Made by a program: the position numbers and the translations under genes | DNA from: Pseudomonadota bacterium | GTDB taxonomy: Bacteria > Pseudomonadota > Alphaproteobacteria > Rhizobiales > Xanthobacteraceae | NCBI GenBank assembly: GCA_023391175.1 | Contig: JAEWBL010000548.1 | Coordinates: forward strand, 1 to 6,988 | DNA: 6,988 nt | Reading direction: 5' to 3' | Notes under the pieces: generated by a model | Database searches by the model: none | What the model saw: only the letters and a program-made list of their open reading frames with translations | What the model was told of the DNA's origin: nothing | Shown: one piece after another, positions 1 to 5,657 of the stretch | Layout: every line of letters begins with the position of its first letter | Numbering within the stretch: the first letter of the stretch is position 1

Positions 1-222
1 CGCCCACTCCGGCTCCTGCATGGTGAGCCAGCGGGCATAGGCGTCGAGGCGCCACTGCAGCATCCACTCCGGCTCTTCCTTCTTGGCCGAGATGAAGCGG
101 ATAACCTCTTCCGAAAGGCCCTTCGGCGCCTTTTCGGATTCGATCTGCGTCTCGAATCCGTATTTGTACTGGTCGACGTCGATGGAGCGAACCTGTTCGA
201 CTGTGTCCTGTACGGCCGCCAT
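1..222 (-). CDS. sufB: SufB, SUF Fe-S cluster scaffold subunit (N-terminal 74 residues, partial)
   Basis: The minus strand opens with an ATG at 222-220 and stays open to the window edge, so only the N-terminal 74 residues are present (a full SufB is roughly 470-500 residues). Seen: the protein begins MAAVQDTVEQVRSIDVD and runs through a YKYGF segment (residues 19-23), SEKAPKGLSEE (29-39), RFISAKK (42-48), EPEWMLQWRLDAY (50-62) and WLTMQEPEW (65-73). I recognise these as the conserved start of SufB. Family knowledge: SufB, with SufC and SufD, forms the scaffold that assembles Fe-S clusters in the cytoplasm. A good Shine-Dalgarno (GGAGG, 232-228) lies 5 bases before the ATG. It follows fdxN on the same strand with a 175-base gap. 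Neither iscR nor a cysteine desulfurase gene, often found upstream of alphaproteobacterial sufB, precedes it. Whether sufC, sufD and sufS follow is outside the window. Housekeeping copy versus nif-associated paralogue cannot be decided from this fragment. Confidence 0.9.
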   Translation of the reverse strand, partial: MAAVQDTVEQVRSIDVDQYKYGFETQIESEKAPKGLSEEVIRFISAKKEEPEWMLQWRLDAYARWLTMQEPEWA

Positions 223-249
223 CGGGCCCTCCGTTCAACTGTCAGGCTG

Positions 250-360
250 CGGCGCCGGGCGCCGCGCGCGGGGGTGGGGAGCGGAGCCCGAACGGCTCCG
301 ATCTCGTATCAGTGGAGGGAATACCCGCCGGGACCAGCAGGGCGGGCTCCGAGCGGAGCC
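250..360 (-). repeat. Set of perfect stem-loops in the fdxN-sufB gap
   Basis: On the minus strand, in transcription order, bases 360-345 read GGCTCCG-CT-CGGAGCC and bases 300-282 read CGGAGCC-GTTCG-GGCTCCG. Both are perfect 7-base inverted repeats built from the same two arms, so the arms of one can also pair with those of the other. A third GC-only palindrome (7-base arms CGGCGCC and GGCGCCG around one base) covers 264-250, just before the sufB ribosome binding site. None is followed by a run of T, so they do not look like a standard intrinsic terminator. They could be processing or stability structures, an attenuator, or simply GC-rich intergenic sequence. The pairing is seen directly; any function is inference. 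Confidence 0.5.
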
Positions 361-397
361 GATCGTGCCGACATCCCCACCGCGGCGCCGCCGGGCA

Positions 398-592
398 TCA
401 TGCCGGAACGCAGGTATTCTCCACCGGGCAGACCACGGCGCACTGGGGCTTGTCGAAATGCCCCTCGCACTCCGTGCACTTCTTGGGGTCGATCACATAC
501 ATGTCCCGCTTGAGGCTGATGGCAGCATTCGGGCATTCGAACTCGCAGGCACCGCAGACGGTGCACTGGGACGCGACGATCTTGTAGGCCAT
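398..592 (-). CDS. fdxN: FdxN-type 2[4Fe-4S] ferredoxin
   Basis: A 64-residue cytoplasmic ferredoxin. Cysteines are at 10, 13, 16, 20, 39, 42, 51, 55 and 61. The first set is CxxCxxCxxxCP (10-21). The second is CxxC-x8-CxxxCP (39-56), with the eight-residue spacer typical of Allochromatium-type ferredoxins, so two [4Fe-4S] clusters are expected. Family knowledge: FdxN ferredoxins are encoded beside nifA/nifB in many rhizobia and serve as low-potential electron carriers for nitrogen fixation. The start is supported by GGAG at 603-600, seven bases before the ATG. The gene has its own apparent NifA/sigma-54 promoter at 636-742 and is separated from nifA by a terminator. sufB follows on the same strand. 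The tail NTCVPA with Cys61 is an extra cysteine not needed for the two clusters. The symbol rests on recognition of the family and the nifA context; a generic nif-associated ferredoxin such as FdxB is the alternative. Confidence 0.85.
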   Translation of the reverse strand: MAYKIVASQCTVCGACEFECPNAAISLKRDMYVIDPKKCTECEGHFDKPQCAVVCPVENTCVPA

Positions 593-635
593 GGGCTAGC
601 TCCGCACTGTGCAGATTGGCAGGCGCAGACCCTCT

Positions 636-651
636 TTCAAGCACCGTGCCA
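636..651 (-). promoter_or_regulatory. Sigma-54 (-24/-12) promoter of fdxN
   Basis: The minus strand reads TGGCACGGTGCTTGAA. This matches the sigma-54 consensus TGGCAC-N5-TTGCA with a perfect -24 box and correct spacing. The one departure is A instead of C in the -12 GC doublet. It lies 44 bases upstream of the fdxN start codon and points towards it. NifA-type upstream sites and an IHF consensus lie upstream at the expected distances, which raises confidence despite the imperfect -12 box. Confidence 0.8.
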
Positions 652-656
652 TCGGG

Positions 657-669
657 CAAATCATTGATT
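657..669 (-). promoter_or_regulatory. IHF binding site in the fdxN promoter
   Basis: The minus strand reads AATCAATGATTTG, a full match to the IHF core consensus WATCAANNNNTTR. It is flanked by an A/T-rich stretch (about 661-690) that stands out from the GC-rich surroundings. It sits between the sigma-54 promoter and the two NifA sites, where IHF bends DNA in known nif promoters so that NifA can contact the polymerase. The site is seen; binding is inferred. Confidence 0.65.
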
Positions 670-707
670 TTTAATTGTTATTCTTTCTGTTCGAAGACCT
701 GCCCCGC

Positions 708-723
708 TGTCGTTCACCCGACA
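708..723. promoter_or_regulatory. NifA upstream activator sequence, proximal
   Basis: The plus strand reads TGTCGTTCACCCGACA, a TGT-N10-ACA NifA site with the extended symmetry TGTCG-N6-CGACA. Its centre is about 65 bases upstream of the -24 box of the fdxN promoter and 19 bases from the centre of a second such site. Two ten-base symmetrical matches within 35 bases are very unlikely by chance. Confidence 0.75.
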
Positions 724-726
724 CGG

Positions 727-742
727 TGTCGCAAGTGCGACA
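727..742. promoter_or_regulatory. NifA upstream activator sequence, distal
   Basis: The plus strand reads TGTCGCAAGTGCGACA, a perfect 7-base inverted repeat around two bases that fits TGT-N10-ACA exactly. It lies about 85 bases upstream of the -24 box, inside the usual range for NifA enhancers. CooA and other CRP-family sites share the TGTCG-N6-CGACA form, but the sigma-54 promoter and the neighbouring nifA favour NifA. Confidence 0.8.
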
Positions 743-801
743 GCCCGACAGCCTCGCCCGGGTGCGCCCGGCCTGATCGCCGGGGAATGGCAGCGGGCAC
801 G

Positions 802-831
802 AAAAAGCCCTCCCCGCGGTGCGGAGAGGGC
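802..831 (-). terminator. Rho-independent terminator of nifA
   Basis: On the minus strand an 11-base stem (GCCCTCTCCGC, 831-821, with GCGGGGAGGGC, 817-807) closes a three-base loop with one T-G wobble pair. TTTTT follows at 806-802. It begins 47 bases after the nifA stop codon. It separates nifA transcription from the fdxN promoter, so nifA appears to be monocistronic. Confidence 0.9.
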
Positions 832-878
832 CAACGTCGGTTGAGATGCCAAAGGCCGCTGACGGCGGCCCGGACCGA

Positions 879-2657
879 TCAGAAGCGCTTGATCTCGATG
901 TCGTGCTTCTTGAGGGCATAGCCGATCTGGCGGGGGGTAAGGCCGAGCAGGCGCGCGGCCTTGGCCTGCACCCAGCCGGCGCGCTCCATGGCGTCCACCA
1001 GCCGCTCGCGCTCGGACAAGTCCTCATCCGGGATCGCGGCGCGCACCGGCACCGCCGGCGCCGGCGCAGGAACCGGGACGGTCAGGGGCGGCAGGCGCGG
1101 CACGGTGTTGGAATTGGCCGCCTCGCCGCTGATCGGGGAAAGCGGCGGCATCACCGGCAGGGGAATGTCCATCGGGCGGCGCGTCTGCGGGGCATCGGCC
1201 GGGCTGCGCCACAGGAGCGCGGACAGGCATTCGTTGTGACGGCAGGCGAAATCGTCGCCGACGATGTTGCCGCCCTGCGCGAGGGTCGCCGTCCGCTGCA
1301 CGCAGTTCTCCAACTCGCGCACATTGCCGGGGAAGCCGCAGCCCATAAGCACGTCCATGGCGTCCTGATTGAAGTGCAGGTCGCGGCCGTTCTCGCGGTT
1401 GAAGCGGTCGAGGAATTCGTTGGCCAGCAGCGGAATGTCCCCGCGCCGGTCGCGCAAAGAGGGCACGATCACCGGGATGACGCTGATGCGGTAGTATAGA
1501 TCCGCGCGGAACTCGTTCTTCGCCACCGCCTCTTCGAGGTTCTTGTTGGTGGCGGCGACGACGCGCACATTCACCTTCAGGGTGTGGCTGCCGCCGACCC
1601 GCTCGAATTCCTGCTCCTGCAGCACACGCAGCAGCTTCGCCTGAAAGGCGGGGGAAATCTCGCCGATCTCGTCGAGGAAAAGCGTTCCCTTGTCAGCCAG
1701 CTCGAAGCGACCCTTGCGCGCCCCCACCGCACCGGTGAAGGCGCCCTTCTCATGGCCGAACAGCTCGGACTCCAGAACGGATTCGGGCAGCGCGGCGCAG
1801 TTCAGCTTGATGAAGGGCCCCTTGGCGCGGGGCGAAAGCTCATGGATCGCCTTGGCGATCAGTTCCTTGCCGGTGCCCGATTCGCCGCGCAGCAGCACCG
1901 GCGAATGGGACTTGGCGACGATCATGATCTTGTCGAGCAGGCCGCGGATCTCGCGGCTGTCGCCGATGATGCCATCCACATAGACGCGCTTGCGCTCGCG
2001 GCCGGCGCTCGACGGCTTCAACTCAGACAATTCCTTCTGCAGGCGGCCGCTTTCCGCCATCAGCCGCTCGCGGTCGCGCGAGACGACGCGATGAAGCTGG
2101 ACCGTCTGGCCGATGAGGTTCGCCACCATGGTGAGGAAACGCACATCCGAATCGAGCCGGAACACGGAGCGGCCGTCCCACACGCGGTCGATCGTCAGCG
2201 TTCCGATCACCCGGGACGCGACGCGGATCGGCACGCCGATGAAGGACACGCGCGTGTCCTCGCTGGCGCCGAGTGCCTGCGCGTCGGCCTCGCTGAAGGC
2301 CGGGTGGGAGGCGACGTTCTCGGCAATCAGCGGCACGGCGGTCGCGATCACCTGTCCGATGGCCTTCTCCGGCAGGCGCGCGCGGTAGCGCGCATCGGTG
2401 CCTTCGTTCCAGCCCCCGCCGACGGTGATGTCGGGAATGCCATCGTCTTCCAGCAGCGAAATCACGCCATGGCGCATCTGCATGAAGGACGACAGAAGAT
2501 TAACAACGCTCGACAGCGTGGTTTCGAGGCGATTCGGGGCCGTCAGAATCTTCGAGATCTCGTAGATCCCGGTCAGAGCCACGTCGCTCAGTGAAACGAG
2601 CGGCACATGAGATCGAGGCTGCTCGCGCTCGATTTGCAACGCTTCCTGATGAACCAT
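879..2657 (-). CDS. nifA: NifA, sigma-54-dependent activator of nitrogen fixation genes
   Basis: A 592-residue enhancer-binding protein. Residues about 25-190 form a GAF sensor domain. The AAA+ domain (about 230-465) carries Walker A GESGTGKE (258-265), the sigma-54-contacting GAFTGA loop (305-310), Walker [11 protein letters not shown] (324-333) and FRADLYYR (383-390). A Pro-rich linker (about 485-540) leads to a C-terminal Fis-type helix-turn-helix (about 552-592). Four cysteines near the end of the AAA+ domain and in the linker (440, 452, 472, 477; the last two as CRHNEC, CX4C) match the redox cysteines of alphaproteobacterial NifA. These are known to make the protein oxygen-sensitive without NifL. 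I chose the ATG at 2657 because GGAGAG (2669-2664) precedes it by six bases. An in-frame ATG at 2696 would add 13 residues but has no ribosome binding site. The upstream region has several inverted repeats, but I cannot name a firm promoter. Confidence 0.95.
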   Translation of the reverse strand: MVHQEALQIEREQPRSHVPLVSLSDVALTGIYEISKILTAPNRLETTLSSVVNLLSSFMQMRHGVISLLEDDGIPDITVGGGWNEGTDARYRARLPEKAIGQVIATAVPLIAENVASHPAFSEADAQALGASEDTRVSFIGVPIRVASRVIGTLTIDRVWDGRSVFRLDSDVRFLTMVANLIGQTVQLHRVVSRDRERLMAESGRLQKELSELKPSSAGRERKRVYVDGIIGDSREIRGLLDKIMIVAKSHSPVLLRGESGTGKELIAKAIHELSPRAKGPFIKLNCAALPESVLESELFGHEKGAFTGAVGARKGRFELADKGTLFLDEIGEISPAFQAKLLRVLQEQEFERVGGSHTLKVNVRVVAATNKNLEEAVAKNEFRADLYYRISVIPVIVPSLRDRRGDIPLLANEFLDRFNRENGRDLHFNQDAMDVLMGCGFPGNVRELENCVQRTATLAQGGNIVGDDFACRHNECLSALLWRSPADAPQTRRPMDIPLPVMPPLSPISGEAANSNTVPRLPPLTVPVPAPAPAVPVRAAIPDEDLSERERLVDAMERAGWVQAKAARLLGLTPRQIGYALKKHDIEIKRF

Positions 2658-2698
2658 GGTGCTCTCTCCATCACCCCAGGCACCGTCCCCACCCATTT

Positions 2699-2714
2699 TG
2701 TATGATTAGCGACA
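2699..2714. promoter_or_regulatory. Possible NifA-type site just upstream of nifA
   Basis: The plus strand reads TGTATGATTAGCGACA, a TGT-N10-ACA match. It lies only 42 bases before the chosen nifA start, too close to act as a normal enhancer for a promoter reading into nifA. One such six-base match is expected by chance in a window of this size. It could mediate autoregulation, or serve the weak sigma-54-like sequence on the plus strand at about 2776-2792. Confidence 0.3.
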
Positions 2715-2739
2715 CTTTGATTTAGTTTCATTCGCATGT

Positions 2740-2782
2740 CGTGCCCAAGGTGAGGGCAAGATTTGATGCTTGTTTGGGCACG
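2740..2782. repeat. Perfect 9-base inverted repeat upstream of nifA
   Basis: CGTGCCCAA (2740-2748) and TTGGGCACG (2774-2782) are exact reverse complements separated by 25 bases. They lie about 80-125 bases upstream of the nifA start. Each arm read as TTGGGCACG resembles a sigma-54 -24 box. The structure is directly visible; its role is unknown. Confidence 0.5.
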
Positions 2783-2792
2783 CCCCCGGCAA

Positions 2793-2813
2793 TTGTCGCA
2801 TTTGCTGCGACAA
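2793..2813. promoter_or_regulatory. 21-base perfect inverted repeat, candidate operator of nifA
   Basis: The arms TTGTCGCA (2793-2800) and TGCGACAA (2806-2813) flank TTTGC. The arms contain the same TGTCGCA/TGCGACA half-sites as the distal NifA site upstream of fdxN, but three bases further apart (N13 instead of N10 between TGT and ACA). It is 136 bases upstream of the nifA start. It may be a variant NifA site or an operator for another regulator of nifA. No T-tract follows, so it is not a terminator. Confidence 0.55.
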
Positions 2814-2867
2814 CTTGGCCATTTCCGGCGTCCGCTTCGCCTTGGATTGTCTGAGAAGGGACGAATT

Positions 2868-2879
2868 GGCCACGTGGCC
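2868..2879. repeat. 12-base palindrome
   Basis: GGCCACGTGGCC is fully self-complementary. It lies between the 3' end of the cyclic-di-GMP gene and nifA, about 210 bases upstream of nifA. No function can be assigned; in GC-rich DNA such a palindrome carries little weight on its own. Confidence 0.3.
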
Positions 2880-2887
2880 GGCAAAAA

Positions 2888-2906
2888 GATTTCGCAGCGC
2901 GAAATC
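2888..2906. repeat. 19-base perfect inverted repeat
   Basis: GATTTCGC (2888-2895) and GCGAAATC (2899-2906) surround AGC. It lies 230 bases upstream of the nifA start and 84 bases after the end of the cyclic-di-GMP gene. On the minus strand it is followed by ATCTTTTTGC, whose five-T run starts three bases after the stem, so a weak terminator for the upstream gene is possible. A protein-binding site is the alternative. Confidence 0.45.
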
Positions 2907-2989
2907 ATGCCGCCTCTACTTGCCGCAACTTTCCGCAGACTGCCTTTCGCAGTGCAGCGTGGCCCGCCACCCACGGCCCGCCAACGCGC

Positions 2990-5374
2990 TCACGCCTGCG
3001 CGATCGGCGCCCCTGTAAACAGGGCCAGGCGGGCGGCGGCGGTGTCTGGGCGCTCGGCCCGCAGCAGGTCGGTCATCTCCGGCGCGGCCAGGGGCCGGAA
3101 AAAGAGGAAGCCCTGCGCCAGCTCGCAGCCGTTGTCGCGCAGGAAGCGGGCCTGTCCGGCGGTCTCGAGGCCTTCGGCCACCACCCGCATGCCGAGCTTG
3201 CGGCCCAGCTCGATCACCGCACAAACGATGGCGGTGTCGAAGGCGTCGCGCTCGATATCCTTCACAAAGCTCTGGTCGATCTTGATGGTGTCGATGGGCA
3301 ATTGCTTGAGATGGATGAGGCCGGCGTAGCCGGTGCCGAAATCATCCAGCGCGACACGCACGCCGGCGCGGTTCAGTTCGTCGAGGATCGGCGCCACGTG
3401 GTCGGAGCTGCGCCCGAGGAAGACGGTCTCGGTGATCTCCACGTCGAAATGCGACGGCTCGACGCCAGCGGCATGGAACTGGCGCAACAGGGTGGGCGCG
3501 AGGTCGCGGTTGGTGAACTGTGCGGGCGCGAGGTTGATGGCGACACGCCCGCAGTCGTAGCCAAGCTCGATCCAACCGCGAACGTCGCTCGCCACCCGGC
3601 GCACCATGCGCTCGCCGATCAGCACCGCGAGTTCGGGGTCCGACAGCGCAGCCTCGAAGGCGGAGGGCGAGAGGATGCTGTGCGGCGAGCGCCGCCAGCG
3701 CACCAGCGCCTCCACCCCGGCGAGGCGCCCCGTGGTGAGCGAAACCTTGGGCTGGTAGTAGGGCACGATCTCGTCGTCGGCGAGGGCGCCGATCATGGCC
3801 CGGTTCAGCGCCACCCGTTCCAGCACGGCCTGGCGCATGGCCGGGGCATAGACGACCACGCGGTTACGCCCCTGCTGCTTGGCGGCATAGAGCGCGAGGT
3901 CGGCGTCCTTCATCAGCTCGCCGTAGCTACAATCATGCTCGGGACAGGCGGCGATGCCGATGCTGGCCCGCGTGGAGAAATGCCGGCCCGCATGCAGCAG
4001 CGGCCGGCGCAGCTCGGCGAGGACGCTCTGGGCCAGGCGGCGGCCGAGCCCGACCGGGTCCGGCCCCTCGACGGCGCAGACGAACTCGTCGCCTCCGAGC
4101 CGCGCGATCAGCGCCGGCTGGTCGATGAGGGCGTCGAGCCGGTGCGCCGTCTCCATGAGCACGGCGTCGCCCGCATCGTGGCCCAGGGTGTCGTTGACGT
4201 CCTTGAGTCCGTCGAGGTCCATGAGCAGCACGCAGATGCCCTGCCCCGGCTTGCGGCGGGCGAGCGCGGCCTCCAGTCCCTCGTGGAAGGCGGCGCGGTT
4301 GGGCAGGCCGGTCAGGGCATCGTGGCTTGCCGCATAGCGCGCCTGGCGTTCTGCGGCGCGGCGGTCGGTGACGTCCACCAGCGCAGCGACGAGGTTGGGC
4401 GAGGGGCCGGAGGGCGTCACCGCGGCTGCCAGCACGACCTGCCGCTCCTCGCCGTCGGCGAGCGTCACCGTGGTTTCAAACTCGGTGGCGATGCCATCGC
4501 GGCGCAGGCGATCGCGAAGGGATTGGGCATCCTTGCCGCCGAGCGCCGCGTCGCACAGGCCCCCGCCGTCGGGCAGGTCGAGCGTTCCGCCGTAGAAGCG
4601 GCGCGCGGCCTCGTTGGACTTGATGTGCCGGCCGTCGTCCAGCCGCGCGACGACCAGCGGAATCGGCACCGCCTGGAACGTATTCTCCAGGATGTCCTCG
4701 CTGGCCCGGAGTTTCTCGTTGGCCTCGCGCTCGGCACGCACCACCGACCAGAAGCGCCGCTCCGTCCGGTTGGCGCGGGCCGCGATGAGAGCCAGCATGG
4801 TGTTGAGCACCGCCACCGCGAGGGCGAGGCCCACCCCCATCTGCCAGCCCGTCGAACGGTCGAGATAGCCGAAGAGCAGCAGCGCACTGGCCCCGAACCC
4901 GCCGGACACAAGCCAGCCGAACGGGATGGGCACCGCCAGGTAGAAGACCGTTGGCAGCAGCATCACCACGAACAGGGCAAGGTCGCTGTGCGAACTCACC
5001 AGCACCGCAATGGCTGCCGATATGCCCCAGAGCCACACGAGGTAGATGGCGGTCATCCGCCCCGGCGTCGTCGCTATCTGCACCGCAACCAAGCAGAGCA
5101 GCGACAACGCGACGACCGCGAAACGCGCGCTGACCGCCACCACGAAATGCGCGGTTCCGGCGAATCGCCAGTCGCTCATCAGGAACAAGGCATTGAGGAT
5201 GACCGAGGCGGCGAACAGGAAACGCCCGTGGCGCCGCGCCTCTTCGAGGCACGCGACCCTAAATTGCTGCTCCACGGCCCCGTCGACAAACTCGCCGCCG
5301 AACGCGCGAAGACGAACGTCTTCCGCGCCTCCAGCCCCGTCCGAGTTTCCGACCTGGCCCGTGATACCTCTCAT
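2990..5374 (-). CDS. Membrane PAS-GGDEF-EAL cyclic-di-GMP turnover protein
   Basis: A 794-residue inner-membrane signalling protein. Hydrophobic stretches at about 52-68, 74-100, 108-126, 131-148, 152-170 and 177-198 suggest about six membrane segments. A short helical linker and a PAS-like region (about 225-340) follow. The GGDEF domain (about 346-512) has HDALTGLPNR (351-360), DLDGLK (386-391) and an intact GGDEF (427-431). There is no RxxD five residues before it, so the usual product-inhibition site is missing. The EAL domain (about 520-775) keeps EAL (555-557), R559, N614, E646, DDFGTG (677-682), K698, E734 and Q754, so phosphodiesterase activity is expected. Both synthesis and breakdown of cyclic-di-GMP are possible; which dominates cannot be told. 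The start is the weakest point: no clear Shine-Dalgarno precedes 5374, and a later start (for example GTG, codon 34) would still retain the membrane segments. No functional link to nif is visible. Confidence 0.9.
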   Translation of the reverse strand: MRGITGQVGNSDGAGGAEDVRLRAFGGEFVDGAVEQQFRVACLEEARRHGRFLFAASVILNALFLMSDWRFAGTAHFVVAVSARFAVVALSLLCLVAVQIATTPGRMTAIYLVWLWGISAAIAVLVSSHSDLALFVVMLLPTVFYLAVPIPFGWLVSGGFGASALLLFGYLDRSTGWQMGVGLALAVAVLNTMLALIAARANRTERRFWSVVRAEREANEKLRASEDILENTFQAVPIPLVVARLDDGRHIKSNEAARRFYGGTLDLPDGGGLCDAALGGKDAQSLRDRLRRDGIATEFETTVTLADGEERQVVLAAAVTPSGPSPNLVAALVDVTDRRAAERQARYAASHDALTGLPNRAAFHEGLEAALARRKPGQGICVLLMDLDGLKDVNDTLGHDAGDAVLMETAHRLDALIDQPALIARLGGDEFVCAVEGPDPVGLGRRLAQSVLAELRRPLLHAGRHFSTRASIGIAACPEHDCSYGELMKDADLALYAAKQQGRNRVVVYAPAMRQAVLERVALNRAMIGALADDEIVPYYQPKVSLTTGRLAGVEALVRWRRSPHSILSPSAFEAALSDPELAVLIGERMVRRVASDVRGWIELGYDCGRVAINLAPAQFTNRDLAPTLLRQFHAAGVEPSHFDVEITETVFLGRSSDHVAPILDELNRAGVRVALDDFGTGYAGLIHLKQLPIDTIKIDQSFVKDIERDAFDTAIVCAVIELGRKLGMRVVAEGLETAGQARFLRDNGCELAQGFLFFRPLAAPEMTDLLRAERPDTAAARLALFTGAPIAQA

Positions 5375-5657
5375 GTGACGGATTCTAATGGCCAGTTCCG
5401 CGCGGCGCCAGCACGCGGCACGGGCGGACGGGGCGTAATCGTACCGCCGGCCACGATTTTCTTCGCACGTTCTTTACGGCCCCATGGCTCAACAGGCCGC
5501 AGGCGCTGGAAATGTAATTTCGGGTAGCGGTACACCCGGAAACTACTCTGGGCTGCAGAATTGCGATTCGCACCCCCGTCTCGCTCCCGATCGCGCTCGC
5601 GGGCCGGGCGCGTTGCATGGCGGCCACGGCGTGCTGTACTGCGACAGGACGACGCCA
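5375..5657. other. Divergent intergenic region
   Basis: These 283 bases lie between the starts of the cyclic-di-GMP gene (minus) and coaBC (plus), so promoters for both should be here. I see no convincing -35/-10 pair, sigma-54 box, NifA site or terminator. The only symmetry is minor: GAAAT-GTA-ATTTC near 5509-5521 and CGGGT/ACCCG near 5521-5538. The coaBC frame stays open upstream to an ATG at 5484, but that stretch does not look like CoaBC protein. Confidence 0.4.

Noticed and set aside
83..667. A 194-codon plus-strand frame over sufB, fdxN and their gap
   Set aside because: It runs antisense to two recognised genes and across the fdxN promoter, with no family resemblance.
1584..2594. A 336-codon plus-strand frame opposite nifA
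   Set aside because: Antisense shadow of the NifA coding sequence, with no independent start signals or protein features.
2717..2730. Possible FixK/FNR box upstream of nifA (TTGATTTAGTTTCA)
   Set aside because: Only one half matches TTGAT-N4-ATCAA; the other half agrees at just two of five positions.
2731..2748. Sigma-54-like sequence reading into nifA (TTGGGCACGACATGCGAA on the minus strand)
   Set aside because: The gap between the GG and GC doublets is 8-9 bases instead of 10. Sigma-54 promoters do not tolerate altered spacing, so this is not called as a promoter.
3302..5527. A 741-codon open frame on the plus strand opposite the cyclic-di-GMP gene
   Set aside because: It is a mirror frame of a GC-rich gene whose third-position GC bias removes stop codons. 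The translation is rich in His, Arg, Gly and Gln with no domain, while the minus strand encodes clear GGDEF and EAL motifs.
5484..5657. N-terminal extension of CoaBC from the ATG at 5484
   Set aside because: The 58 added residues do not resemble the family, whose N terminus normally begins shortly before the GGGIAAYK motif. Good ribosome binding sites precede the ATGs at 5658 and 5670.
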